This document shows positions 53,061 to 61,457 of a DNA stretch of 64,000 nt, piece by piece. A model generated the notes under the pieces. It was not told where the DNA came from and ran no database searches. It saw only the letters and a program-made list of their open reading frames with translations. The stretch's first letter is position 1. Every line of letters starts with the position of its first letter. Source of the stretch: Turneriella sp942492915. Lineage in GTDB: Bacteria; Spirochaetota; Leptospiria; Turneriellales; Turneriellaceae. The stretch spans positions 3,658,001 through 3,722,000 of the forward strand of contig OW818662.1 in NCBI GenBank assembly GCA_942492915.1, written 5' to 3'. The translations under genes were made by a program, and so were the position numbers.

Positions 53061-55716
53061 TCTGGGGCTTATTCTCGCTGCGTTTGCGCCCGCCACGATC
53101 GCGCTCGTCATCGCGCTACAGATGCTAAGGGTAGCCTGGCCCGATCTCGAGCCGCGGCAGCGCTATAGTTTTGTCGATGGGTTATTACTGACTCTATTGC
53201 CGTTGTTTCTGACCGCTGCTGGTGGTCTGTGGTACCTGCGTCGCGGTGCGCTGGTCTCGGTGAAGCTACTCGCAGCGGCGTTGATTGCGATCGGGGGGGG
53301 ATTTTACGCATACCTGCGACTCGTACACATTTCGGTTTCGGTCGCCGATTGGATTTTCGACCAGGGCGACTATCTGACCGTATTGCTGTCGGCTGTGATT
53401 CCGGCGTTCTACTATCTGCTTTGGTACCTTGCGGCGCTGCTGCGTATCTCGAGCCGCCGTTCGCTCGTGATCAATATTGTCGCGGTCATCGCCTTGCCGC
53501 TGTTCATTTATGTATCGCTGAATATTTTTCGCGGCGCGTTTGCGCAATCGCTGGGTGTGGATTTTCCGCAGATGGTGTCGATTGCGCTGACGACGGTCTT
53601 TTCGTTTATCTTGCTGCGCCTCATGCTGTACCTTGGCTCAGCGCGGCTCGGCAAACTATCAGACCCGCGTCTCGCCTGGACTCTGCGCCTGGCTTTTATC
53701 GGTGTTCTGCCGCTGCTCGGTCTGCTGCTCAACGGCCGCGGTCCGGTTGCGCGCGAAAGCCAGATGGTGCTTGGCAATTTTACTTCATACCACTTCTGGT
53801 TTCTTGCTGCGGTCAATGCAATTGTCTACCTGTTGCCCGACTTCAAGAATCGTGCATTGCAGACGATCGCCTTGGCATTGCGCCTCGCGGGGTTTTCCTT
53901 TGTGCTCTATTTTTGCGTCGTTTTCATCTTGTTTCTTCCGCTCGCGCTATTGCTGATTGCGGCAATTGGTCTTGGTTTCTTGCTTCTGATTCCTTATTTT
54001 TCCGCGGCGTTGCAGATTCTGAGATTGCGCGCTGATTTCTCTTTCTTGAGAAAAAGTCATTCTTTGGCCGGGGCAATCGCCATATTCTCTCTCGGGCTAT
54101 TGTTTCTGCCCGTCGTCGTCGTCGGCGACATGTATCTCGACCGCCTGCTGCTCTTGCGCGCGATCGATTATGTGCAGAATCCGCCGCTGAGCGTGAACCA
54201 GCAGCCGCGCATCGATGCGGTAACGGTGCTGCGGCTCAGCGAAGTGCGTGCGGGTAAATCAAGGCGCCGCAGATATGACGGCCACGTGCCGATCTATGAC
54301 GGTCTTTATCGCAGCATCGTGCTCGATGGCGCCGAGCTTTCTGAAAATCTGCGATTAAAGCTAAGGCAGGTATTTCTAGGTGAGGGATATCGTTCGCCAG
54401 CGCCACCGATCAGCGGCCAGAACCTGGCGCGCGTATCTTCTGTGGTCGTCGCGTCAAAGCCTGTGGGCAGCCTCACCGAATCAACTTTGCGCGTGCGTAT
54501 AACCAATGACAGAGCCCGGCGGGCGGTGGCGCTCGATACCGAAATCGCGCTGCCCGACCAGGCCTTTCTCACTCAGCATTGGCTGACTATTGACGGTATT
54601 GAAGTGCCTGCACAGATCACGACGCGCAGCACCGCGATGTGGGTCTACAACCGCGTGACTGAAAGATTGCAAGACCCTAGCCTCATTTATTTTGAGCGCG
54701 CCAACCTGCTGCGCTGGAAGGTTTTTCCGGTGCCCGCCGCAGGGTTTCGTCTGACGCGCCTGCATATTCGGCATGCGGGCGATGCGACGGTGAAAATCGG
54801 GTCAGAAACGGTTCTGCTCAAGGCGGCTCAGCCAGCGAAACAACTGGTTTCTGCATCAGGAAAGTTCGCTCTGCTCGCACCTGCCGCGACAAATGACCTG
54901 GTTCGGCGCAAACCTTATCTACACTTTATCGTCGATTGCAGCCTGAACGCGGCGGCCGACTATCGGCCAGACGCCGGGGTCGCAGCACGCTACCTCGGCC
55001 TGAATTTTGACAAAGCGCGAGTGAGTTATGTCGATTCATCTATCCTCACTAACTCTTTGGACGAAAAGGCACCGCTCGGCTGCGCGGGCAAGCGTCACGG
55101 TTTCTTTCTCGAAATGGCGCTACGCTCGTTGATTCACGAACAGCAAAAGGCCGCTGCAGATTCATTTCCGGTTTTTGTCGTGCTCTCGCCCGTCGCACCG
55201 CAAGCTGCATGGAACGACCTCTCGTATCTGATGCCGTATTACGGTGATGCCGATGCCTTCGTGCACACATCCGATGCCAAAGTGGTCGCCTATAATTTTT
55301 GGGGGCAGCGTGTGGCGCAAAAGCCGCGTGTTTCTCTGCCCGTTCGCCGTGTCAATGACCGATACTTTGCTGCAGCCGCAAGGCTCGTGCCAGCTGCTGC
55401 CGCGGGCGACAAGAATCCGCTGCTCGATGGCGCGGAATTTCATCATGCATACGTATTGGGCGAATCGCGCGCGCGGCCAAGAGCGGTTATGTCAGCAATC
55501 GAGACGGGAGCGCTCAACGCGGCCGCAGGTTCGATTGTGCTCGAAACCGAAGCGCAGCGCCTGAAGTTAGCTGAGCTGCATAAGAAAATGCTGTCGGCCA
55601 GAAACGAGCTCGATACGGGTGAGCGGCCACGCATGTCTGAACCGGGCTTGCTGCTCTTGCTGCTACTCATCGTACCGGCTTGGCTGAAGCGCCGGGTTCA
55701 TTCGCGGCGTGACTAA
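53035..55716 (+). CDS. MSEP-CTERM protein, dedicated exosortase K substrate
   Basis: 893 residues. The N-terminal ~400 residues hold about ten membrane helices; a vault/ITI-like beta domain follows (about 480-600, ALDTEIALPDQAFLTQHWLT, LLRWKVFPVPAAGFRLTRL), then a VWA-like region (HFIVDCSLNA, FPVFVVLSPV). The C-terminus is a sorting signal: MSEP at 867-870, a Leu-rich hydrophobic stretch and a basic end LKRRVHSRRD. This matches the family named MSEP-CTERM. The large membrane part makes it an odd substrate. Function unknown. Confidence 0.88.
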   Translation: MQNNQRSLNLGLILAAFAPATIALVIALQMLRVAWPDLEPRQRYSFVDGLLLTLLPLFLTAAGGLWYLRRGALVSVKLLAAALIAIGGGFYAYLRLVHISVSVADWIFDQGDYLTVLLSAVIPAFYYLLWYLAALLRISSRRSLVINIVAVIALPLFIYVSLNIFRGAFAQSLGVDFPQMVSIALTTVFSFILLRLMLYLGSARLGKLSDPRLAWTLRLAFIGVLPLLGLLLNGRGPVARESQMVLGNFTSYHFWFLAAVNAIVYLLPDFKNRALQTIALALRLAGFSFVLYFCVVFILFLPLALLLIAAIGLGFLLLIPYFSAALQILRLRADFSFLRKSHSLAGAIAIFSLGLLFLPVVVVGDMYLDRLLLLRAIDYVQNPPLSVNQQPRIDAVTVLRLSEVRAGKSRRRRYDGHVPIYDGLYRSIVLDGAELSENLRLKLRQVFLGEGYRSPAPPISGQNLARVSSVVVASKPVGSLTESTLRVRITNDRARRAVALDTEIALPDQAFLTQHWLTIDGIEVPAQITTRSTAMWVYNRVTERLQDPSLIYFERANLLRWKVFPVPAAGFRLTRLHIRHAGDATVKIGSETVLLKAAQPAKQLVSASGKFALLAPAATNDLVRRKPYLHFIVDCSLNAAADYRPDAGVAARYLGLNFDKARVSYVDSSILTNSLDEKAPLGCAGKRHGFFLEMALRSLIHEQQKAAADSFPVFVVLSPVAPQAAWNDLSYLMPYYGDADAFVHTSDAKVVAYNFWGQRVAQKPRVSLPVRRVNDRYFAAAARLVPAAAAGDKNPLLDGAEFHHAYVLGESRARPRAVMSAIETGALNAAAGSIVLETEAQRLKLAELHKKMLSARNELDTGERPRMSEPGLLLLLLLIVPAWLKRRVHSRRD

Positions 55717-55808
55717 CTATTCAAAAATTTTTTCGCGTCGGGTGAGAAAAAGCGGCCGTTTTGTGGTATTTAATCAGTAGAGGGTAAGATCCTCAACTGG
55801 AGAATAGC

Positions 55809-56183
55809 ATGGCTAACATTGAAATGACGTTTGCACTTTCTGCGCCCGCCCGGCGCGCTTTGTCGAATCTGCCTTCGGCACGCAGTTTCGAGCTCATCGC
55901 CGAGCGCTTCATCGACAAGCTGCAGCACGAACGCTACCGTGAATTCGCGGTCGAACCGGCTTTTTTTACGAGCGCCCACGGGTATCGGCTCGCGCGTGCG
56001 GCTGCGCAACGGCCACAGGGAGAAAAACTACATAGAACGCGCGCGCAGCTCACGCTCAAAACCCTGCGTGCGATGAAACGCTTACAGCAACGCGGTCTGT
56101 CGCTTACATGGCAGATCGAAGAGATTTTGTATTTTGCTTTTCGCGAAGGATTTATAGCAGAAACGCCACCGGAGCACGTGTAG
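55809..56183 (+). CDS. Hypothetical protein, conserved-looking
   Basis: 124 residues from ATG 55809 with a GGAG ribosome-binding site. Soluble, Arg/Ala/Leu-rich, mostly helical (ELIAERFIDKLQHERYREF, LTLKTLRAMKRLQQRGLSL). No signal peptide, membrane segment or known motif. The 92-bp gap before it has a TATTTAAT -10-like element near 55770. Confidence 0.55.
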   Translation: MANIEMTFALSAPARRALSNLPSARSFELIAERFIDKLQHERYREFAVEPAFFTSAHGYRLARAAAQRPQGEKLHRTRAQLTLKTLRAMKRLQQRGLSLTWQIEEILYFAFREGFIAETPPEHV

Positions 56184-56203
56184 AGTCGGCACGACTTAAA
56201 GTA

Positions 56204-56219
56204 ATGACACGTGTGTCAT
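56204..56219. promoter_or_regulatory. Palindrome, probable TetR-type operator
   Basis: ATGACAC-GT-GTGTCAT with perfect 7-bp arms, 42 bp before the AttH-like start. TGACAC-N2-GTGTCA sites are bound by several TetR-family regulators of lipid genes. No TetR gene is in the window. Confidence 0.5.
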
Positions 56220-56231
56220 AAAAAGTCTGGA

Positions 56232-56249
56232 CGCCTTGTCCGCAAGGCG
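56232..56249. repeat. Leader hairpin before the AttH-like gene
   Basis: CGCCTTG-TCCG-CAAGGCG, perfect 7-bp arms. The right arm contains AAGG, the only Shine-Dalgarno-like sequence before ATG 56262, though rather far from it, so the stem could limit translation. Confidence 0.4.
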
Positions 56250-56261
56250 GCATTTGCACTC

Positions 56262-57299
56262 ATGCAAGTGCAACTCGAAAAAGCCCGCGCCGCCGCAAAC
56301 TTCACCCGCTTTCGCGGCGAAAAAACCGGGGGTCACTACGAAAGCTATTTCATGCGGGCCAACGACGCAGCAACCGGCCACGCATTCTGGGTGCGCTACA
56401 CAATCTACCAGGGTGAGAAGGGCGCTGGTATGAAAGAACCAATGGGCGAACTTTGGGCTATCTGGTTTGAAAAGGGCCAGGCACCTGTCGCGGCAAAGTC
56501 TGAGTTTCCTCTCTTTCGCACGAAATATTCCAATACAAACTTTGAGCTCGACTTCGACGGTTCGACGCTGAACTCGAGCGCGTTAAAAGGTTCCGCCGGC
56601 AACCGCGGCGACAGCAAGATCGAGTGGAACCTGTCGATGAAGCCTATGGCGGCTGCGAAAAATTCACAGCCGATTTTTCCGATGCCACTCGCGACTTACG
56701 ATGCGCCTTTGCCAAGGGCGAAATTACTCGTCGCGCAGCCCTTTGTGACCTTCACCGGCCATTTTACGGTAAACGGCAAGAAGCACAACATCGGCGACTG
56801 GCAGGGCAGCCAAAACCATAACTGGGGCTCGCGCCACACCGATGAATACGCCTGGGGTCAGGTCGCTGGTTTTGATAACGACCCGGATAGTTTTCTCGAG
56901 GTTGCATCGGCGAAGCTGAAGCTTGGGCCTGTGATGACGCCTTACCTTACGCCGATTACGCTACGCCACAAGGGTATTGATTTTGTGCTGAACACCTACT
57001 GGCAGGCATTTCGCAATCATGCGGATGTCAAATATTTCGACTGGTCTTTCTCTGGCGAGAACTCTGACCTCAAAATCGAAGGCCGCATTTTCGCTGACCG
57101 GCAAGATTTTGTGGCGCTGAACTATTACAACCCACCGGGCGACGTCAAAACCTGCCTGAACACCAAAGTGGCTTCATGCGAATTGAAACTGACCGAAAAG
57201 GGCCGCATCGGACTCACGGCAAATCTGACGACACGCAATCGTGCGGCGTTTGAAATATTGACCAGCAAGACCGACCACGATTTTACGGCATTATTCTAG
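56262..57299 (+). CDS. AttH/hydroxyneurosporene-synthase-like (CrtC-type) protein
   Basis: 345 residues from ATG 56262. The double-lipocalin-like AttH pattern is present: YESYFMRANDAATGHAFWVRY, GELWAIWFEKG, FTGHFTVNGKKHNIGDWQGSQ, the NHNWGSRHTDEYAWGQ core and a matching second half. CrtC hydrates carotenoids, but many relatives are uncharacterised and may act on or bind lipids. No carotenoid gene is nearby. Preceded by a TetR-type palindrome. Confidence 0.75.
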   Translation: MQVQLEKARAAANFTRFRGEKTGGHYESYFMRANDAATGHAFWVRYTIYQGEKGAGMKEPMGELWAIWFEKGQAPVAAKSEFPLFRTKYSNTNFELDFDGSTLNSSALKGSAGNRGDSKIEWNLSMKPMAAAKNSQPIFPMPLATYDAPLPRAKLLVAQPFVTFTGHFTVNGKKHNIGDWQGSQNHNWGSRHTDEYAWGQVAGFDNDPDSFLEVASAKLKLGPVMTPYLTPITLRHKGIDFVLNTYWQAFRNHADVKYFDWSFSGENSDLKIEGRIFADRQDFVALNYYNPPGDVKTCLNTKVASCELKLTEKGRIGLTANLTTRNRAAFEILTSKTDHDFTALF

Positions 57300-57363
57300 T
57301 TTCGGCTGACACCCCAAACTAAAATTGCGGTTGCAGACGCAGCCGCCGGGTGTGGCGTAGCCC

Positions 57364-57747
57364 ATGCTAATTGAACTTATTGTAATGTTTGTGGTCTTTT
57401 GTTTTCTTTTGTACGGGCTGAACAAGTCAATGCCTGATTTTCATATTGAAGCGGGCGCCATTCCCGTCGCGGCGCTGGTGCTGGTCGCGGTCAATGTGGT
57501 TGTGGGCTTCTTGCTGGGCGGCACCGCTTCAGTCATGAATCTGCTCACTTTGGGAATTCTGAAAAAGGTGCTGAATTTTATCTCGCTCGGTCTCTTTAGC
57601 CTGATTGTCGGGTTTTTCTTCAATGTCATTATCTTTTGGGTAGCAGACAAGCTGACAGACCGCCTCACCATCAAATCAGCCAGAACGCTGATGGTCAGCG
57701 CTGCCGCGCTGCAATTTACCAACTTCGTGATCAAGAAATTTGTATGA
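57364..57747 (+). CDS. Four-helix membrane protein, holin superfamily IV-like
   Basis: 127 residues with four hydrophobic segments (about 5-20, 33-52, 60-85 and 100-120). The pattern LNLLTLGI-like (LLTLGILKKVLNFISLGLFSLIVG) and FNVIIFWVADKLTD matches small phage-holin superfamily IV/DUF360 membrane proteins common on chromosomes. Role unknown. Its stop overlaps the next gene's ATG (ATGA). Confidence 0.7.
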   Translation: MLIELIVMFVVFCFLLYGLNKSMPDFHIEAGAIPVAALVLVAVNVVVGFLLGGTASVMNLLTLGILKKVLNFISLGLFSLIVGFFFNVIIFWVADKLTDRLTIKSARTLMVSAAALQFTNFVIKKFV

Positions 57748-58022
57748 AAACCTTCAATTTAACTTTACTCAGCGCTCTGCTTCTTGTCTCGGCCGAGGTG
57801 GCGCAAGAAGCGTCTGAAAAAAAGAACTGCAAGCTGCAGGGTTTCGCTGAGCGGCCTGCATCTCTTGAGATGCTCGATCTGACACCGAAAGAGAAGAAAG
57901 AAATCGCCGCACTCTCGAAACGGGGGCGCAAGATCGACGCAATTCGCATCATGCGCCGCTGCGGTGACATGTCGCTCAAAGAGCAGAAGGCCATCGTCGA
58001 TTCTCTGCATTCTGCGTATTGA
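57744..58022 (+). CDS. Small exported protein
   Basis: 92 residues from ATG 57744. Signal peptide MKTFNLTLLSALLLVSA; the mature part has one Cys pair (KKNCKLQGF, MRRCGDMS) and charged helices (LTPKEKKEIAALSKRGRKIDA). No family recognised. Translationally coupled at both ends, to the membrane protein upstream and the acetyltransferase downstream. Confidence 0.65.
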   Translation: MKTFNLTLLSALLLVSAEVAQEASEKKNCKLQGFAERPASLEMLDLTPKEKKEIAALSKRGRKIDAIRIMRRCGDMSLKEQKAIVDSLHSAY

Positions 58023-58486
58023 ATCAGGTACTGATCAGGCCGGCAACGACGGCAGACCTCGCTCTGCTCGTTCGGCTCGACGCCGAAATATTTGAGGTTG
58101 CCGGTTACAGCGAAGCGCAGTGGCAGTCAGAGCTGAACAGCTCTGGGGCGATGCAGTATATCGCCGGCGTAAAAGGCGACGCGTCCACTGCGCTGGGCTT
58201 TCTGGCCGGCAGTCTGGCAGGCGATGATTTTGAAATACGCAAAATTGGCGTGATAGCCGCCGGGCGGCGCCACGGGGTCGCGCGCCAGCTTTTGCAAGCA
58301 GCGGCTGCCGCTGCCGTTTTGCTGCTGCCGCGGTCGGCACGCTGCCTGATTGACGTGGCCGAAGACAATCTGCCGGCCCTCGCTTTCTACGAAAATCTCG
58401 GGTTTACCAAGGTGGCAAGGCGCAAACGTTACTACGCGAACGGGGCACACGCAATTGTGATGGAGAAAATTCTGTCCGGCCTGTAG
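58019..58486 (+). CDS. rimI: RimI-like ribosomal-protein N-acetyltransferase
   Basis: 155 residues from TTG 58019, which overlaps the upstream TGA. GNAT motif A (EIRKIGVIAAGRRHGVARQLL) and the DVAEDNLPALAFYENLGFTK ending are characteristic of RimI, which acetylates the S18 N-terminus. The N-terminal PATTADLALLVRLDAEIF fits too. Other RimI-type targets are possible, so the symbol is by similarity. Confidence 0.75.
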   Translation: MNQVLIRPATTADLALLVRLDAEIFEVAGYSEAQWQSELNSSGAMQYIAGVKGDASTALGFLAGSLAGDDFEIRKIGVIAAGRRHGVARQLLQAAAAAAVLLLPRSARCLIDVAEDNLPALAFYENLGFTKVARRKRYYANGAHAIVMEKILSGL

Positions 58487-58507
58487 GGGAAATCGTATAT
58501 TGCAGGC

Positions 58508-59194
58508 ATGATCAAGAACCCGTTTGAGATACGCTTCGACGAAGAAGATGGCGAGAAAAAAAAAGAAGAGCGCCCGGCACCGCTGCGTGAGCGTATCGCC
58601 GAAGGTTTTCTCGACAAACGGCAGATCTTTCTCTGGGGCGCGGTAACCGACCGCTCGGCAGAAATGATCGTTGAGCGCATGATGTTTCTCGAGGCAACCG
58701 ACCCGGGTAAGCCGATCTACTTTTTCATCAATTCACCAGGCGGAGTGATTTCTTCGGGCATGGCAATATACGACGTGATGCATATGATCTCATCACCAGT
58801 TCATACCATCACTATGGGTATGGCCGCATCGATGGGGGCCATTCTGCTCACAGCAGGCGAAAAGGGACACCGCTACGCATTTGAACACGCGAAGGTGATG
58901 ATCCACCAGCCGTTGATCAGTGGCCAGATAATCGCGCCCGCAATCGACATAAAAATTCATGCAGAAGAGATCAAGAAGACCCGTGAAGAACTGAACCGCA
59001 TTCTTGCTGAAACCACAGGCCAGCCGCTGACGCGTATTGAGAAAGATACAGACCGCGATTATTACCTCGATGGCAAAGGTGCCGTCGAATATGGTCTGGC
59101 CGACAAGGTACTCACAAATTTCGGCGAATTGGGACTGGTAAAGGCAAAAGCCGAAAAACCGGCAAAAGAATCTAAACCTAAGAAAGGGAAGTAA
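58508..59194 (+). CDS. clpP: ClpP-family serine protease subunit
   Basis: 228 residues. Catalytic Ser in GMAASMGA (usual GQAASMGA), His in MIHQPL and Asp in the TDRDYYLD segment are all present. An acidic/basic N-terminal extension and a Lys-rich tail are unusual. Leptospiraceae often have two ClpP proteins; the divergent motif suggests this is the second, forming mixed rings with the main one. No clpX or tig neighbour. Confidence 0.88.
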   Translation: MIKNPFEIRFDEEDGEKKKEERPAPLRERIAEGFLDKRQIFLWGAVTDRSAEMIVERMMFLEATDPGKPIYFFINSPGGVISSGMAIYDVMHMISSPVHTITMGMAASMGAILLTAGEKGHRYAFEHAKVMIHQPLISGQIIAPAIDIKIHAEEIKKTREELNRILAETTGQPLTRIEKDTDRDYYLDGKGAVEYGLADKVLTNFGELGLVKAKAEKPAKESKPKKGK

Positions 59195-59200
59195 TGTTCT

Positions 59201-60397
59201 CTATACGAGCTGCTTCATCAGCTGCTCGTATTCCATGTCGAGATTGAGACCTGCGTCTTCAGGGTATTTTGCTTTAGAGATAAACTTATCGGCTGCATAG
59301 AGCAGGTGCGCAAATTCCGGTTTCGCCGGGCGCTGGTTCTTAGCGTCGCGCAAGATCCAGACCACGGGTCGCATCGGCTTGCCTTTTACCGCAAAGACCA
59401 CCATTCCGGTCGAGCTATCTGAGAGTTCAACGATTGAACCGAGCGGATAGATCGCGTGCGAGTCAAGAAAGGTCTTCAAATAAACCGGATCATAACGGTA
59501 GATACCGAGCGTCAGCAGTTCTTTCATCGCATCGTAAGGCAGTCGGTTCTTTCTGAAAGGTTTACGTGAAATAATGGCGGTGAATGAATCGATGATGGAC
59601 GCAACGCGCGTGTATTCGGCCATTTCGGCGCCTTTGATCTTGCGCGGGTAGCCCGAACCGTCAAAGTGCTCCTGGTGTTGCAGCGCAACTGACGCGATCG
59701 TATTTTTGATTTTTGCGACCTGCGTCAGCATCTGGTAGCCATGCACCGGGTGCGCGTGGATAATCTGCAGTTCGGTCTCGTTCAGCTTCTCAGCCTTGTC
59801 GAGAATGGTTTGGGGTACTTTCAGCATACCGACATCCATCATGAGTATCGCAAATAATAATTCGACGATCTTGGGGCGCGAAAAGTCGAGCGCCAGACCC
59901 AGGCGGGCAGCGTACATCGCGCAGCCAATCACGTGCTTGTAGGTGTTCGACTCGACGATGTATTCCGCGACAAAAATGACGATCAGCGGATTGTCGGTCA
60001 CGAGATTCGTGATCTCTTCGGCCTTGCTGCGCACGTCGTTTGATTGCGGGTTATTATTGCTGTTTATGCGCTCGTAAAAATTCTTGAGCACCGCCTCGGT
60101 CGAAGCCGTCAGGTTGTTGAACGACGGCTTCATCTTAATGAGGTTCTTCAGATCTTTCTTGAGATTCTCAATATCGAGCTTCTGCTGCCCATCCATGAAG
60201 TCGGCTTCGTCTTTTTTGGATGCATAGACCGGTTCGCCGGCCGACAAGACCTCTTCAATTTTCCATTTATTCAGACGATCGAGATCACTCTGCGTAATGA
60301 TGACGTTCGCCGCCGCGAGCATATTCGTCGGGTCGATATATACCGGTTTCGTGAAAGACACGCCCGGGCGCAAAAGTTTGACCTGAAAGCGGGTCAT
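59201..60397 (-). CDS. Degenerate HD-GYP domain protein
   Basis: 398 residues. An N-terminal ~130-residue segment of the kind that precedes HD-GYP domains is followed by an HD-GYP domain. The HQEHFDGSGYP motif keeps GYP, but the HD pair reads Met187-Asp188 (H lost), the following Lys is Met191, and the second His of HHE is Gln242. His155, His241 and the final Asp are kept. Metal binding and c-di-GMP hydrolysis are therefore doubtful; it may bind the nucleotide without cleaving it. Confidence 0.8.
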   Translation of the reverse strand: MTRFQVKLLRPGVSFTKPVYIDPTNMLAAANVIITQSDLDRLNKWKIEEVLSAGEPVYASKKDEADFMDGQQKLDIENLKKDLKNLIKMKPSFNNLTASTEAVLKNFYERINSNNNPQSNDVRSKAEEITNLVTDNPLIVIFVAEYIVESNTYKHVIGCAMYAARLGLALDFSRPKIVELLFAILMMDVGMLKVPQTILDKAEKLNETELQIIHAHPVHGYQMLTQVAKIKNTIASVALQHQEHFDGSGYPRKIKGAEMAEYTRVASIIDSFTAIISRKPFRKNRLPYDAMKELLTLGIYRYDPVYLKTFLDSHAIYPLGSIVELSDSSTGMVVFAVKGKPMRPVVWILRDAKNQRPAKPEFAHLLYAADKFISKAKYPEDAGLNLDMEYEQLMKQLV

Positions 60398-60504
60398 AAT
60401 AGAGTTTCGGTATTCCGCACTGCAATTTCAAGCATAATAGTCATTTTGGCACCTCAAACACCGTCACGGACATAGTTCAAACCGCCAATACGTAAGCTTA
60501 CCCA

Positions 60505-60523
60505 ACGGACGGCAAAAGTCCGT
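60505..60523. terminator. Small hairpin between flhX and the HD-GYP gene
   Basis: ACGGAC-GGCAAAA-GTCCGT, 6-bp arms, in the 144-bp gap after the FlhB-like gene. There is no T-run in the minus direction. A related CACGGAC occurs at about 60466. Confidence 0.4.
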
Positions 60524-60541
60524 GAAAAAGTTCTATTTTGG

Positions 60542-60823
60542 CTATTTTCTCTTCTCGGTGAGAAGGTAGGCATAAATTCGCGCAATTGCCAGATAAATCT
60601 CTTTCGGAATCGGGGTGTTCGTCTTTACTGTTTTTAGCGCTAGCAACAGAGATTCTTCCTGATCAGATTCGATTCTGACGCCCCGACTGCGGGCGACTTC
60701 GATCAAATGCCGGGCCGCATCGCCTTCGGCGTACCAGCGCACCGTCGGTGCACCGTCACCGTCGTATTCAAGAGCGCAGGCCCTGAGTACCTCGCGCAGC
60801 TTGCCTTCGGTCGCGCGGTCGAT
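60542..60823 (-). CDS. FlhB C-terminal-domain paralogue (FlhX-like), start uncertain
   Basis: The frame encodes an FlhB cytoplasmic-domain protein of up to 93 residues: ALEYDGDGAPTVRWYAEGDA, then ARHLIEVARSRGVRI and IPKEIYLAIARIYAYL, the FlhX pattern. It opens directly after the TAA of the preceding gene, in the same frame. The first canonical start is GTG 60742, which would cut off conserved sequence; ATC 60823 or CTG 60799 (GAAGG just upstream) would keep it. FlhX proteins can replace the cleaved FlhB tail in flagellar export. Confidence 0.65.
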   Translation of the reverse strand: MDRATEGKLREVLRACALEYDGDGAPTVRWYAEGDAARHLIEVARSRGVRIESDQEESLLLALKTVKTNTPIPKEIYLAIARIYAYLLTEKRK

Positions 60824-61381
60824 TTAATTGACCAGGTTTTGTATGGCTTCGGGCCGCAGTTTTGAAAAGATATCTTTTGTTTCTTTGAAATCCTTCATGA
60901 TTTTCGAGTTATCGATCGAAACTTCACGATCAGAATCGCCTGCTTCGGGCTCGAAAATCCCCGCGGAGAGTATATTCTGAATCTGTATTTCTTTCTTAAT
61001 CAGGTTATTTCGCAGGTTTGAAACCACCTGCGCCGCCTCACTGCGAAATTCGTCCATATTCTGGCCTTCGCGCAGGTCAACGCTGGTCGCAGGAAACTGT
61101 TCACTCATGAATCGTTTGAGCTCTTTCTGCCAGGTCGAGCCTTCGTTGACCTGATTCAGAAAGCCGATCTGTATCTGGCGCATCGATATACCCGTCTGCA
61201 ACTCGCGAATTTCTTGCTGCAGGCTGAAGACCTTGCTGCGCATCGTGTCGAGGTTGACCTGACCCTTCTGATCGACTTTTACTGCGTCGAGCGGCTTCTC
61301 TTGTGCCCGGGAATCTTCACTGCCTGTGCTCATTTGGGCGCTTTGGGCCCATTTCAGCATATCACTGCGCTTCACGTCCAT
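60824..61381 (-). CDS. Coiled-coil protein, possibly flagellum-associated
   Basis: 185 residues from ATG 61381. Soluble and helical, with a coiled-coil segment at about 45-70 (MRSKVFSLQQEIRELQTGIS) and 105-140. No named domain. It lies directly upstream of the FlhB paralogue in the same frame, so a flagellar export or assembly role is a reasonable but unproven inference. Confidence 0.6.
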   Translation of the reverse strand: MDVKRSDMLKWAQSAQMSTGSEDSRAQEKPLDAVKVDQKGQVNLDTMRSKVFSLQQEIRELQTGISMRQIQIGFLNQVNEGSTWQKELKRFMSEQFPATSVDLREGQNMDEFRSEAAQVVSNLRNNLIKKEIQIQNILSAGIFEPEAGDSDREVSIDNSKIMKDFKETKDIFSKLRPEAIQNLVN

Positions 61382-61457
61382 GCGCAACCATAGAACGAGA
61401 CATTCAACCTGTCAATACTTTCGCGGGGACGAACCGTAGCCACGGACAAAGAACCAT

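Noticed and set aside
57364..57747. Phage origin suggested by the holin-like protein
   Set aside because: Superfamily IV holin-like proteins are common chromosomal membrane proteins and no other phage gene is near.
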